DNA from: Siphonodentalium dalli
Taxonomy: Eukaryota > Mollusca > Scaphopoda > Gadilida > Siphonodentaliidae
DNA: 64,000 nt
Reading direction: 5' to 3'
NCBI GenBank assembly: GCA_032622095.1
Contig: CP136062.1
Coordinates: forward strand, 229,726,578-229,790,577
Part shown: in pieces, positions 36,665 through 49,900 of the stretch
Position numbering within the stretch: position 1 is the stretch's first letter
How the letters are laid out: every line of letters starts with the position of its first letter
Position numbers and translations under genes: made by a program
Notes under the pieces: model-generated
What the model saw: only the letters and a program-made list of their open reading frames with translations
Databases searched by the model: none
What the model was told of the DNA's origin: nothing

Positions 36665-37610
36665 CTTATTATACCCCCTTTTAAAAAAAAAGGGGGGTAT
36701 ACTGTTTTGCACCTGTCCGTGCGTGCGTGAGTCCGTACGTCCGTCCGATGTCTGTTCGTGTCATAACTTGAACAGTAGTGCTCGGATCTCAATGAAATTA
36801 GGTATGGATTTTCACTATTATGAGGACATTAAATAGAGGGTTCCATCGTTTTGTTTGGATTTTCCATTCTAGAGTTATTCATCTTTGTTTATCTGGAAAT
36901 AGTGGCTTTTTGGTCCGTCTGGTGTCTGTTCATGTCGTAACTTCAACAGTTGTGCTGGGATCTCAACCAAATTTGGTGTGGATGTTCACAACTATGAGGA
37001 CATTAAATCGAGGGTTCCATCGTTTTGTTCCGCTTTTCCATTCTAGAGTTATTCATCTTTGTTCATCTGGAAATGTTGGCTTTTTGGTCCGTCTGGTGTC
37101 TGTTCATGTCGTAACTTCAACAGTTGTGCTGGGATCGCAATGGAATTTGGTATGGATATTCACTGCTATGAGGACATTCAATAGGGGGTTCCATTGTTCT
37201 GTTCTGCTTTTCCATTCTAGAGTAATTCATCTTTGTTTATCTGGAAATGTTGATGTTTGATCCATCCGATGTCTGTTCAGCTCATAACTTGAACAGTAAT
37301 GCTCGGATCTCAATGAAATTTTTTATGGATGTTCACCACTATGAGGACATTTAATGGCACATTCAAATGTTTGTTTTGGTTTTTTGTTCTATAGTTATTC
37401 ATCTTTGTTTATATGAAAATGCTGATTTCTGGGTCCATATGTCTGAGTATAGCCATCATAAGTTATAGATGTGCCCACACTAGGCGGTATGCCATGAGGG
37501 GGTATGCACCGGACGACAGTCCATCTCTTGTTAATCTTGATATTGATCTACTAGATGGCAGCGATCAAATATTTTTGAATTTCATTGCAAAACATAGCCG
37601 TCAGTAACCA
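36665..37610 (+). repeat. Mollusc-type repeat, about 4 copies of a 175-bp unit
   Basis: A head hairpin of CCCCCTTTT / AAAAGGGGGG is followed by GTCCGTACGTCCGTCC text. Units with GTCTGTTCATGTCGTAACTT and TATGAGGACATTAAAT come next. The 146-codon frame at 36820-37260 is itself periodic and is explained by the repeat. Confidence 0.75.
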
Positions 37611-37693
37611 TCTTGGATTTTACTTTATATATATCTCTTTATGTTGATAATCTAGTATTACTTAGACCTTTCAACTTTCCACATTTTCTGCAG

Positions 37694-37967
37694 GAAATGT
37701 CTGGACAACCAGATACTATAAATGGGAATGGACCCGTATCTCAATCGACCGGTGTTCATCATCGTATGCCGCAAATGGCTTCTGTCGGCAGAAATATGAA
37801 GATAGCGCAGAGTAAAGCGAGCGCCAAAGCACCGATAGATAAGAAGAACGAGGTCGCGACCCTGCATGTAGAGGATGCTGGGAAAACAGTTCTACTCGGA
37901 TCGAAAGGAATAGTGGAAGAATCGCCACCCGAAGTCACTCAGAAAAACGATGACACAGCGATTTCTG
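37694..37967 (+). CDS. NSD2: NSD-like exon 1 (first coding exon)
   Basis: The acceptor TTTTCTGCAG precedes GAA and then the ATG at 37697, followed by [12 protein letters not shown]. The exon encodes about 90 polar residues without a known domain. It ends in phase 1 at a weak donor (TCTG then GTTGGT). The start is chosen because it is the only ATG in the exon's open frame near the acceptor and its frame joins exon 2 exactly. Confidence 0.75.
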
Positions 37968-40900
37968 GTTGGTGATTATTTTTAGTTCTGGATATTTGTG
38001 AAGATAACTACATGTATCTTGTGTTTTAACTCTTCGGTTTTGTGTGAATAAAATTTCTGAGTCAGTCCTCGAAATTAGGAAAATGTCCCACAGCAAATTT
38101 AACAGCCCTCAAAATTAGCTATGCCGTAGAAAAATATGTATAGCCATTAGCCAGTATAGAATTTTATGCAGTTCTAAATAATTGCTGCAGAAGAAAAATG
38201 ACCAGCCCAAACATTGTTTTGCACCTACTCTTGGGCTCCAAAAAAAAATGCAGACACAAATAAATGTGTAGGGACTCTGGGGAGGAAATCCTTACACAGT
38301 ACATGTACATGTGTAGTAAAAGTGCAGACCCAAATTATAGTGCAGGGTGGAATTCATCTCAGTTTAATCAAATTATAATGCAGGGTGGAATTCATCTCAG
38401 TTTAATCAAATTATAGTGCAGGGTGGAATTCATCTCAGTTTAATCAATAATTTGCTATCTATTCTAGACTGAGATGTCTTAAATTCAACTGAAACAGGTC
38501 TTACAAATAAGACATACATGGTTCTCTTCACAACAATCCAGCATAACTTAGAACAATATTAAGATCTTTAATTAATATAACCTCCCAATTAAATATTGGA
38601 AAATAATAAACATGCAGACAGGGGGAATTTGGGCTGAAAATAAAAAATGTTCCTGCATTATTAATTGGAGCCCGAGAGTACTTTCTGGGTCTGCAACGAT
38701 GAGGCCAAAAAAACCCTCTTTGTTTCCGATACCCTGCCTGGCTGAGATTTTCTTGCCTGCCTCAATTTTTTTTTTCAATTTTCTCCAGAAGGCTAGTCAA
38801 AAGTTACCTGTTAGAGTGTCAATGTGAATATTTATTGTTTTTTCCCCAATCCCGAAAGCAAAAATAAGTCAGTTATTGGTAGAGATCATACTGCAGAGTG
38901 AATGAATTCAAGGGACAGCATGTTTTTACCCAATGCTCGGCTCATTTCAATGCCCATTGATCTACCATATTCCATGGGGCTGTAAAAACACTATTATATC
39001 ACTTACGGCTGAAAGGTTTAAAAAAAAAAAAATTGTAAAAAAAAAATCCCTTCCTGCCTTTCTGGAAAATTATCCCATTGTTATCGGAAACAGAGAAATT
39101 TTTTGGTTTGGCCTGACCTCTGTATCGCGACACTGTGACATAACTACCCACACCCCATAACATAACTACCCAATATATTCGTATAGCACTAATTGTATTG
39201 TATAGTATACCTGTGCTATGTATAGTAGAACCCAAACTCGAATATTAATGCTTGGTTCCTTACAGAAACCTTGCACATCTTAATCACAGCCCAGACCTGC
39301 ACACAATTAAATCGACCCTCCAAATATGTTCATAGGGAATGACCATAATGGCAGAGCCAATGCCGATGTGTATTACCAAATGCCTCATCTAATATTCATC
39401 CCAAATAGTACTAGTATATAAGGAACAACTACACCCCGACACATCATGCTTTACTTTACTCATTTCATCTTGAGGTTCTTATACCTATCCGAGCATCATC
39501 TACCATTTGACTTAGTTTGTTCACATTGATTGTGTATTATCTTCTACTTCCTACATTAAAGATTGGTATCCATATCTATGTGTCATCATTACATCACAGA
39601 CACGATGCGCATATCATTTGAAAGTGTCCAGGATAGCATCACTAAATTCACCCTCTGGGGACCTCATTTTGCAAATGACAGACACACTGAACTCAGTTTC
39701 TGTCATTTGCCGAATGAGGTCCCCAGAGGGTGAATTTAGTGATGCCATCTCACATAGCGGGCTAGCATGACTAAATTCACCCTCTGAGGATCTCATTCTG
39801 CTTAGGCCTCATCTTCTTTGGAAAGTTTCTGTATTATCAAATTTCTCTTCACATAGATTCCATTTCTTTTTTAGTTTCTCTGTATCCCCACATTGGCAGA
39901 CGACATATTGCATAATCGAGGTTCTCAATGGGTGTACATCACAATATTGTACATCACAATAATCAATATTCACCATTAGGGAACCTCAATCTGAGTCTAT
40001 GTCTGCCATAGCTATTGAGGCCATGCAGAATGAGGTCCCCAGAGGGTGAATTTGATGATGCTAGCCCTCTATGCTGGATACTGTCACTAAATTAACCCTC
40101 TGGGGACCTCATTCTGCAAACTACAGACACACAATATCCAGACTTGGCTCACTACATGTTTTTTTTATTCTATTTAAAAAAATTACAGATCCAAAACAAG
40201 AAAAAGTTGATCCATCAGATTCCACGGAGCAGAAAAAACACAGAGGCCGACCACCGAAATCTAAAGTGATAAGCCCCGAGAACAATAAGATAAAGGCGGC
40301 ATCTGTACCGCCAGAAAAAGCTTCGTCTCCGCAAGCCGCATCAACGGATGTCAGGAGTGTTGAAAAACGCAAAATAAAGAAAAAAGTTCACATCGACGAA
40401 CAAGAACCTATTGCCAAATTGAAACAAATACCGAAGGATAACGTGAGAAAGAGTTTGGATGTGGACATGACGAAGCTTGACGAGGAGAAGCCTCCTGTGT
40501 GGCTGGTCGGTGACCTTGTTTGGTCCAAGGTCAGCAGTCATCCGTGGTGGCCATGTATGATCTCGTATGATCCTATCACTGGAGCTTTCACTAAATTTGT
40601 TCGAGGTATGCTTATCAATACTCATAATATTTATACGCCCTTGTATATCTGTTCAAAGTATGTTATCAATACTTGTAATATTTATATCCCCATGTCTGTC
40701 CGTTCGAGGTATGCTTATCAATACTTGTAATATTTATACCCCCTTGTATATCTGTTTGAGGTATGCTGCTAATATCAATACCTGTAATATATATATCCCC
40801 ATATATGTTCATCCATTCGAGGTATGCTTATCAATACTTGTAATATTTATATCTCTATGTCCATTTGTTTTAGGTACGCTTAGGCCTAAAAAAAAATAAT

Positions 40901-43900
40901 ACATTTGTTTCCGCTAACGAGCTGAAAAAAAATAGGGTAGGCAGGTAGGCTTAACTTTTTTTTTTTTGTTAACTTTTTTTTCAGTATCTTTAAAAAAACT
41001 ATATAATACTTGTCAATAACCCAAACTATGCACTTCTTAGCCCCAATCAGGTTAACCCAAATGACAGAGGAACTAAAAACTCCAATTCAATCTTACATAT
41101 GCTTCAATATTTACATACATGTATATACTAGTCTATATACTAATATAGTCTTTGATAGTCCTAATATTTCCCATATGGTCTGGCGACAACTGGAGTCAGT
41201 CCAGCACCAGTGCACTGTCACATATTGGAGTGACCGTCTTGTACCGATCTCTTAATGATGGCTTCACAACCCCACCTTCTCCACATTCAGTGAAGGATCT
41301 AGGTATTTTTTGGGGACACCTGTTTTTGGGCAATGATATGCCAAAGACATAACCTGAAGGCCTGAGCGGAGGAAGGTTTGGGAGGGGTGACCCCCTGCTG
41401 ATGGTGGGTGTTCTCCCCCTGGAAATTTTTTGAAAATCCATTGCATTGAGAGCTAATATTAAAACTTGTAATATTTTATACTTAACAGGGACACATCCAG
41501 GCCGTTTTTCACACCGTTTACCGGTTTGGGTGCCCAAACTCCAAACTTTTTTTTCAATTCAGGTCCCAATTAATATCATAATAAGATATATATTTATATA
41601 TATTGATATAAGACATGTAAGTTTACAAAAAGATTTAACTTAACAGTTGGAATAATACTGTAAAGTATGTTTGGCCTTATCTAGCTTTCATCTGTGAAAA
41701 CTTCAAATAGTTTGAGTTAACCCTTCAGACTTCAGTATTTCAAACAAATGCAAGTGAAATTACACAATACAGTACAGGAACAGTGACAATTTGATCAAGT
41801 ATTTATTAACCTGGCTATCATGTGGGATCTCATAATACCAAATGAATAATTAACATAGAGATTAGTACTACTAATAATTACTACATGTAACTTAATAGAC
41901 ATTATTTCTGTACTACCGGTACTAGTATATTATGAATGTGTCTCTCACTTGAATTTTAGAAAATAGCCTACTATATGATTTACAGTGATAATGGTCTCAT
42001 TTCAAGCAGTATAAGCATAATCCATTGAACAAAAAGTTATCTGACCATAACTTATAAGCATTTCCAAGCCATACATGTACATATATAATAAAATTCCAAA
42101 GTTATGCTTCAGAAACTTGATCAAAGTGAACTCTCAGCAAAATTCAAAATACTGACTCCAAGAGCTCTAGGTTAGCTCTCAATGCATTGTATTTTTAAAA
42201 AATCCCCCCCCCCCCACCACCATCACAGATACTCCCTCCCGAACCTCCCTCGCTCATGTATTTGGGATACCGGTATGCCTTCGGCATATCATTGCCCAAA
42301 AACAGGTGTCCCCAAAAAATCCCTGGATTAAGCAAATTGTATACACTAATAAGGCAAAATTCAGCATACAATATGCAGCCCTCATAATTGGCTATGGCAA
42401 TCAGCAATGCCGGAGCAATTTGCTGAAGCAAACTGGGCCACGGCAAAGGGTTGCCGTAGCGAATTGCCAAAGCCAAACCATCTGAATTAAGAGAGCTGAA
42501 TATGTCCTTTTTGTACAAACAGCCCTGAACATGATATACCGGGATGTCATACATGTAGTGATACTTTCAAACGATCGTAATATTTAAAATTGGGAATACT
42601 GTACAACACTAATGACATTTCTATAAAAAGTGGCCATTCCAACTCTGACTTTAGCACATGACTTATCAATCAGGTTTTTTCTTTATATAGGTGGGAAGAC
42701 AAGACAGTACCATGTGCAGTTCTTCGGAGATGCAACTGAGAGAGGGTGGATCTCTGAAAACAACACGCTGCTGTTCGAAGGTCAAGCCAAGTTTGATGAA
42801 CATGTGCAGAGGCTTGTCCAGAAGGCTAAAACAGTGGACCAAGCAAAAGTAATAAAGATATATAAAGTTAACTCTAATCGCAAACGAGCTCTTGATGTCG
42901 CTGTGAAATCATGTACACAAGCTTTACCCTTGAGTTGTCATGAGCGCCAGCAGCAATATACATTTACATATGCGCCTAACATTTTGGCGATGTCGAGCGT
43001 TTTAGTGGCGAAGAAAACGGGGGTCAGTGAAGATGGGCCAGAAGAAGATGCTCAGAAAGCTGACAGGAGGCAGTCGCTTCCAGCGAAAACTGTCCCTAAC
43101 GGAGAAACTCATATCGTCAATAAGAAGGTCAAACGGGCTAAACGAGCACATTCGTTACCGCCTGCTGACGCTGAGGACAATCCAGCTGCTGTTACGAAAC
43201 GTGGGCGACCGACAAAGACATCGGAACCAAAAAACGATTCATCCGTTTCTCAACCAGAGCCATCAGAAGTAGCAGACATCCCCGCTGCTGTTACGAAACG
43301 TGGGAGAACGAAGTCAACCGAACCAAAAACTGAATCATCAGTTTCTCAACCAGAGTTATCTGAAGCAGCAGACATCCCAGCTGCTGTTACGAAACGTGGG
43401 CGACCGACAAAGCCATCGGAACCGAAACCCGAATCATCAGTTACTCAACCAGAGTTATCTGTTGCTGAACAAGAACCCTCTGTTGAAAAACCAGCTCAAC
43501 CAAAACCGTCTGTTGAAGACCCAGATGAATCAGATTTTCTAGAAAAGCCTTCAGAGACAAAAGAAAAGCCGTCTGCTCATACAAAACCTGCAGCTACGGG
43601 AGATGCATCTCCCGATTTGAAGCCACAATCACCGCCTAAACCCTCGCGGTCTCAAATCCAAAAGAAGGAAGCGTCATTTGAGAATTTCTATGATAAACAT
43701 CATGAGAATACTCGGGAAGAAAATCCTGACTTTGACGATGACGAAGTTCGGCATAAGCTACAGATGGAATGGAACCTCATGAATATCAAACAGCGTTCAA
43801 GATATAAAAGCAAGTTCAGTGAAAGTACAGAGGTCAAGCCTACCACGGGTAAGCCAAGACGTGAGTGTATATTGGGCGTGAGTGTATATTGGGCGTGAGT

Positions 43901-46900
43901 GTATATTGGGCGTGAGTGTATATTGGACGTGAGTGTATATTGGGCGTGAGTGTATATTGGGCGTGAGTGTATATTGGGCGTGAGTGTATATTGGACGTGA
44001 GTGTATATTGGGCGTGAGTGTATATTGGGCGTGAGTGTATATTGGACGTGAGTGTATATTGGGCGTGAGTGTATATTGGGCGTGAGTGTATATTGGGCGT
44101 GAGTGTATATTGGGCGTGAGTGTATATTGGGCGTGAGTGTATATTGGGTGTGAGTGTATATTGGGCGTGAGTGTATATTGGGCGTGAGTGTATATTGGGC
44201 GTTTTCATATCCGCATTCTTTTGTGTTTGCGAATGATCAAGTCTGCAAATAGTGTCCGTCATTTGCAGAATCAGGTTCCCAGAGGGTGAATTTAGTGGCG
44301 CTATCCCACACGGCGGCTTGCATCACTAAATTAACCCTCTGGGAACCTCATTCTGCTTAGGCCTCAACTGCTATGGGAGACCTAGGATCTAGATTCCCCA
44401 GTTGAAGTTGGTGATGTTCACCCATTAGTCTCCTCGATTATGCATTTTATCTTCTGCAAATTAGGGGATATAGAAACTTCTCAGAAGGGAAAAAGTTACT
44501 AGAAACAATGTTAATTTGCGACTAAAGAGATCCCAGAAGATGATGCCTAAGCAGAATGAGGTCCCCAGAGGGTGAATTTGGTGTTTCTAGCATCACTAAA
44601 TTCACCCTCTGGGGACCTCATTCTGCTAATGACAGACACTATTTGCAGACTTGGGAATGGTAAACCACCCAGACATGATCTGCAACAGGCCGTTTTTTTC
44701 TGGGGAGTGAGAACCTGGAAGGCATTGAATATTATGGTTTAAAGTCAACGCATCTGTGCATACATGCACTGACTAGGTATTTCCCCATGGTGCCTTTTAG
44801 CAGTATTGTTATGATTTTCCTTTTCCCTAACTTTATATGGATGGGAGCCACCGATATTCATTGATAAAAACATAGCTGCCAGCAACCATCTTCAATTTCT
44901 AATTTGAATCCATCGGCACACTCTGCACCCGCATTTATTGGATTTTTTTTTTAAACTTTACAAGCGTGTTTAGGATCACCTCTGCTCTAATTAATCGACT
45001 TCTTAACCACAGCAGAATTATGGGTAACTTTTCAGGATTTAGTCGGAAATATGGATTGTTGCCATTCATTGGAAAGCTCTCCCAAGTCGATTACTTAGAG
45101 CATTACTGTATGTGATAAAAATGAATGTGAAGTCCTATTTACTGTCCAGAAAAGGAAAGACTTTTTGTGAATTTGGACTTTCAGGTCAGAAATTGAGATA
45201 AATCTGACTATTTCTCGTAGGAATGGGGCCAATTATCGCACCTAAATATAGGATCTCTTAACGAGTCGCAATTTTATATAAAATTTATTAACCGAGTGCA
45301 CTGCTAGTAAATTTGATTCGAGCCAAGCTTTCATCGAATCAAACTTAGTGGATGAGGTTAGTAAATTCTGTATGAATTTGAGATCCTTTTTATCACATTT
45401 TAGCAAGGAAAACCAATCTTGAAACGGCTGGGGTTAAAACAAAATATTACTGATTTTCTTATCACGACTAAAGAGGAAGTAGACACATTCAAGAAAAAAA
45501 ATATAGGTCCATTTTAAATGTGTTTTTTTCATGTTGACAGAATTGTTTAACCACCCTTATCACCCATGTTTATCTCACAGTCAACACTAAATAACCCAAC
45601 ACATAAAAATCCCTGCAACTTAAAATTGTACACACAATATTATATCCTCCCTAATGTGGGTTTTCTTCAGAGAATGTGCGGAAACAGAAGGTAGAACCAG
45701 AGAATGTTCGGAGAAAACCAAAGCCGTCTAAGAAGAAATTGGAAGCGGACGAAGACAACAAATTGGTGTCAGAAGAATTGAATAACAAATCGGACCAACC
45801 AGTGAGTAAATATTTGACTGATATTAAATACAAGTCTGCAAATAGCATTGTCTGTCATTTACAGATTGAGTCCCCAGAGGCTAGCATCACCAAATTCACC
45901 CTCTGCAGACCTCATTCTGCTTAGGGCAGGCCTCATCTTCTGGGAAGTATATATAATCTCAAATTAACATTGTTTTTAGTTACGTTTTCCCTTCTGGGAA
46001 GTTTCTATATCCCCTAATTTGCAGAAGATAAAATGCATAATTGAGGTGCCCAATGGGTGAACATCACCAATTTCAACTGGAGAACTTCAATCTGATCTTA
46101 GATCTACAATAGCAGTTGAGGGCCTAAGCAGAATGAGGTTCCAGAGGGTGAATTTAGTGATGCTAGCCCATTGTGCGTGCTGCATTGGCCATCACTTTGC
46201 GATAGTGTTGAAACGATTAGTGGTTTTGGGGAATCGACTAGTCGCCAGAGGGAATCGACTACTAGTCGACTAGTTGGACCCCTTCCGAAACTTACCGTTT
46301 TGTGCTCATATACGTATATAATTTGCCGTTTGTTTTGAGTACCAGTAACCAACTTTGCATTTTCGAATGCAAAGCAAGACGTGATTTAACACTATTTGCC
46401 CTGATTATTTGGCTTAATATCACAGAAGGTTAATAGGTTATTAATATATGATGTTTTATGACAATCAAATTACCATCCAGTTGATGTATGTATCTAAACG
46501 GTGGTGACAAACACCTGATCGATCGCGGAGACGCTACGGATTACGGAGTGGAAGCGCGTGCAACTATCAGAAACCGGTGCATTATTCTATGTTTTGTGTA
46601 AAAATGTTCCTTTAAAATTGATATGGTATGGTTGTCTTCGAACTTGCCCAGTGTGCTTGTCACCGATTGACTTCACAAACGGGCGTACATGAAGAAATGC
46701 AAGATATTTTGAGAAACGAACTTCATCTCCGACAGAGTCAAACAACAGTTACAAAATAAATGTTATAACAGCTGTAGTGCGTACAAGCCTGTTATGCTCG
46801 CAGATGTCATGTACATATATCGGACACGGAATGTGGTAAAGTTCCCTGTATATTGTATATATAGAGTCCGCATATATTAAAAATGGGCCATGCATTGCGT

Positions 46901-49900
46901 ACATAATGTTGTTCCTTGTATTCATTGCAAGGTCACGATATGACATAGCTTAATCACGGACAGTCATTTTCCCGCCAAAGCGCACGTGTTTTCACTGTTT
47001 GATTTGATCGCGTACATAATTGTGTCTCGTGCAGTCTCGTGCATGGTACTTGTAAATATATAAACAATATATATAAGTTTACTCGCGAGTCCCCGAATAC
47101 ACAATCGATCGTGTCAGTTTCAGAAATAAAACAGCGCAGACCGGCGATGTTAATAGTACATTTCAATGCGATGTCGTAAGTTCTATATTTAGCCCGATTC
47201 CAGGAATTTGCGTCATCCAGATTACGTTTCTGGGAACAGCTTTGTCACCGCCCAATTCCGCAAAGGATTTTTAAGTTTGAGGTGGTACAATACATTGTAA
47301 TTTTTCACAAACACAGCCCATAAACGACGTGGGATTTCCGAAGTGACTCGCCAGTTTAGTTCGAAATACGCGACGCTATTCGATGCGTAGCATGGCCGAC
47401 CGCGGGTTGGCTTTATATTTATTTCTATAATACAATATATCTAGAACGTGCAATCGTATACGCTCACCCATGCGTCAGTTGATGCATGTGGTGGTTGTAA
47501 AAAATATCACACAATTTTACAAATAAACTTTAAAGGTATACTGACATAGTGCTTCAATAAACTATTATATATTGGACTTGTTATTAAACTTAAAACTTAA
47601 TAATGTCACCTCGCAACTAACTTGATTGAAGTTGAGTCCTGCACACCTGCAAACACGTTGACCAGTTATCACTAAAATCAATTCCGTCACGCCGAAATAG
47701 ACACGGTTGCGATATGCGCTGATTCTTTGAAGTTGATTATCAAAACCGGCCGTCTCAACTCGTCTCAACTTCAAAGAATAAGCCGCCGCGGCGCCGACAA
47801 ATACATTGAGTTTCGCGCTCGTGCATGAGCACCAAGTACTGAAAGCAGTTATCGCATCAAAGAGACAACAAAGAAGGCTTTAACAAACTAATTGTGATTG
47901 TGTATTTCGATAGCCTGATTGTTTAAATTGTCCAGTAATTCGGTAACGGCAGCAACGGCACTGCTTTCGCGATGGCATAATAATGGTGGTGGGTGTGTTC
48001 CGACTAGTCGACTAGCCGATTTCGGAATCGACTAATTTAATAATCGCGTCGATTTCGATTAGTCGATTAATCGTTTCAACACTACTTTGCGATGGATTGG
48101 GACACCCTTTGTTCTTCCAATTTCTGGCTAAGCCCCTGCCCCACAACCACATGAACGTGTTGTGTGCCAAAAAGAAACTTATCGAATAAATTATAAATAG
48201 ATTTGTTGGGACATGTTTGTTGTCTTGGGAAATAGCAGCCGATGGAAGCACGACGTGGTGCGTTTGCTTACTGTACGTCGGGTAGAGTGTCAATTAGCGA
48301 CCAATGGTGTCTATTAATTGAAACCGGAAGACTATGTTTTTTGGTGACCTATCGGTTTAAGTTTTGGTTTTGATATGAAACCGAAACCAAACCGTGAAAT
48401 CGGTAAACCGCCCAGCACCACTTTACTATTAATAGTATTTTATTGAGGAATTTTTCAAAATTTTGTGAACTGTAATTTCTAATTTATAACCTATAATAAA
48501 AGCCATATGTGCCTTTAACACCTCTGAATTACTATTTCTTCGGCTTCGGGGGGTAAAAAATATTTTATTTGAGTCTAGGATTGCAAATTATTTTCAGAAT
48601 ATTGGACGATGAAAACGTTGCCAGAAAAAAAATAAGGTATCTTGTAATAGTTGGCGGATTCTAGAGTATGTGTTCCAGATTGAGAACTTTTTAAGAATAA
48701 ACAGCCTTCCTCTCACTTCTCAACATTGAGATCTCGACACAATGAAATCAGGTTATCATTTTCTGTTTCAGGCCAGTGTTGATAACAACTACAGCTCAGA
48801 AAATGTGAGTAGCTAAGTTTTATACGCCAGTTTAAAACGCGTCATACTTTGACTTTGTATGTCCATCTACCAAATTCACCCTCTGGGAACCTAATTCTGC
48901 TGAGGCTTATGGGAGACCTAGGATCAGATTGAAGTGTCCCAGTTGAAGTTGGTGATGGTCACCCATTAGTCACCTTGATTATACATTTTGGGCCACACTT
49001 CTAAGACTTTGTGTTTCCCCTCTCCCTACCCTAATTTTTTTACTTGGGTAGGTAGGTAGGTAAAATATTATTTATTGTTTTTGACAAAACTACAGTAGTT
49101 ATATCGGAAAGTATTTAGGCCTTTGGAATATGGTTTGATTGTTAAAAGATCATGTCAGAACTGGTACTTCATGTTTTATTAAGTTTAAATGAATTAAATT
49201 AACAATTTAAGGTTTCACACACGAATGTCAACAGTGTGAAATATTTGATATGAGACAAGTCATGGATAGGAAAATTCATTTCTTAATTATTGGTTCTATA
49301 GGCACCTGTGATGCATCAAATTCAAGGACTATCTTATTATCTACATTTAGTTCACTGGTGAGCATTGTGACATTTGGAGTCTTTATATTTATTTCTATAA
49401 TACAATATATCTAGAACGTGCGATCGTATACGCTCACCCATGCGTCAGTTGATGCATGTGGTGGTTGTAAAAAATATCACACAATTTTACAAATAAACTT
49501 TAAAGGTATACTGACATAGTGCTTCAATAAACTATTATATATTGGACTTGTTATTAAACTTAAAACTTAATAATGTCACCTCGCAACTAACTTGATTGAA
49601 GTTGAGTCCTGCACACCTGCAAACACGTTGACCAGTTATCACTAAAATCAATTCCGTCACGCCGAAATAGACACGGTTGCGATATGCGCTGATTCTTTGA
49701 AGTTGATTATCAAAACCGGCCGTCTCAACTCGTCTCAACTTCAAAGAATAAGCCGCCGCGGCGCCGACAAATACATTGAGTCGGAACTGGTACTTCATGT
49801 TTTATTAAGTTTAAATGAATTAAATTAACAATTTAAGGTTTCACACACGAATGTCAACAGTGTGAAATATTTGATATGAGACAAGTCATGGATAGGAAAA

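Noticed and set aside
36820-37260. 146-codon plus-strand frame
   Set aside because: It repeats three times in step with the 175-bp mollusc repeat unit; no domain.
43840-44262. Minus-strand frame of 140 codons with a [17 protein letters not shown] repeat
   Set aside because: It is the reverse of the 17-bp minisatellite and has no protein-like composition.
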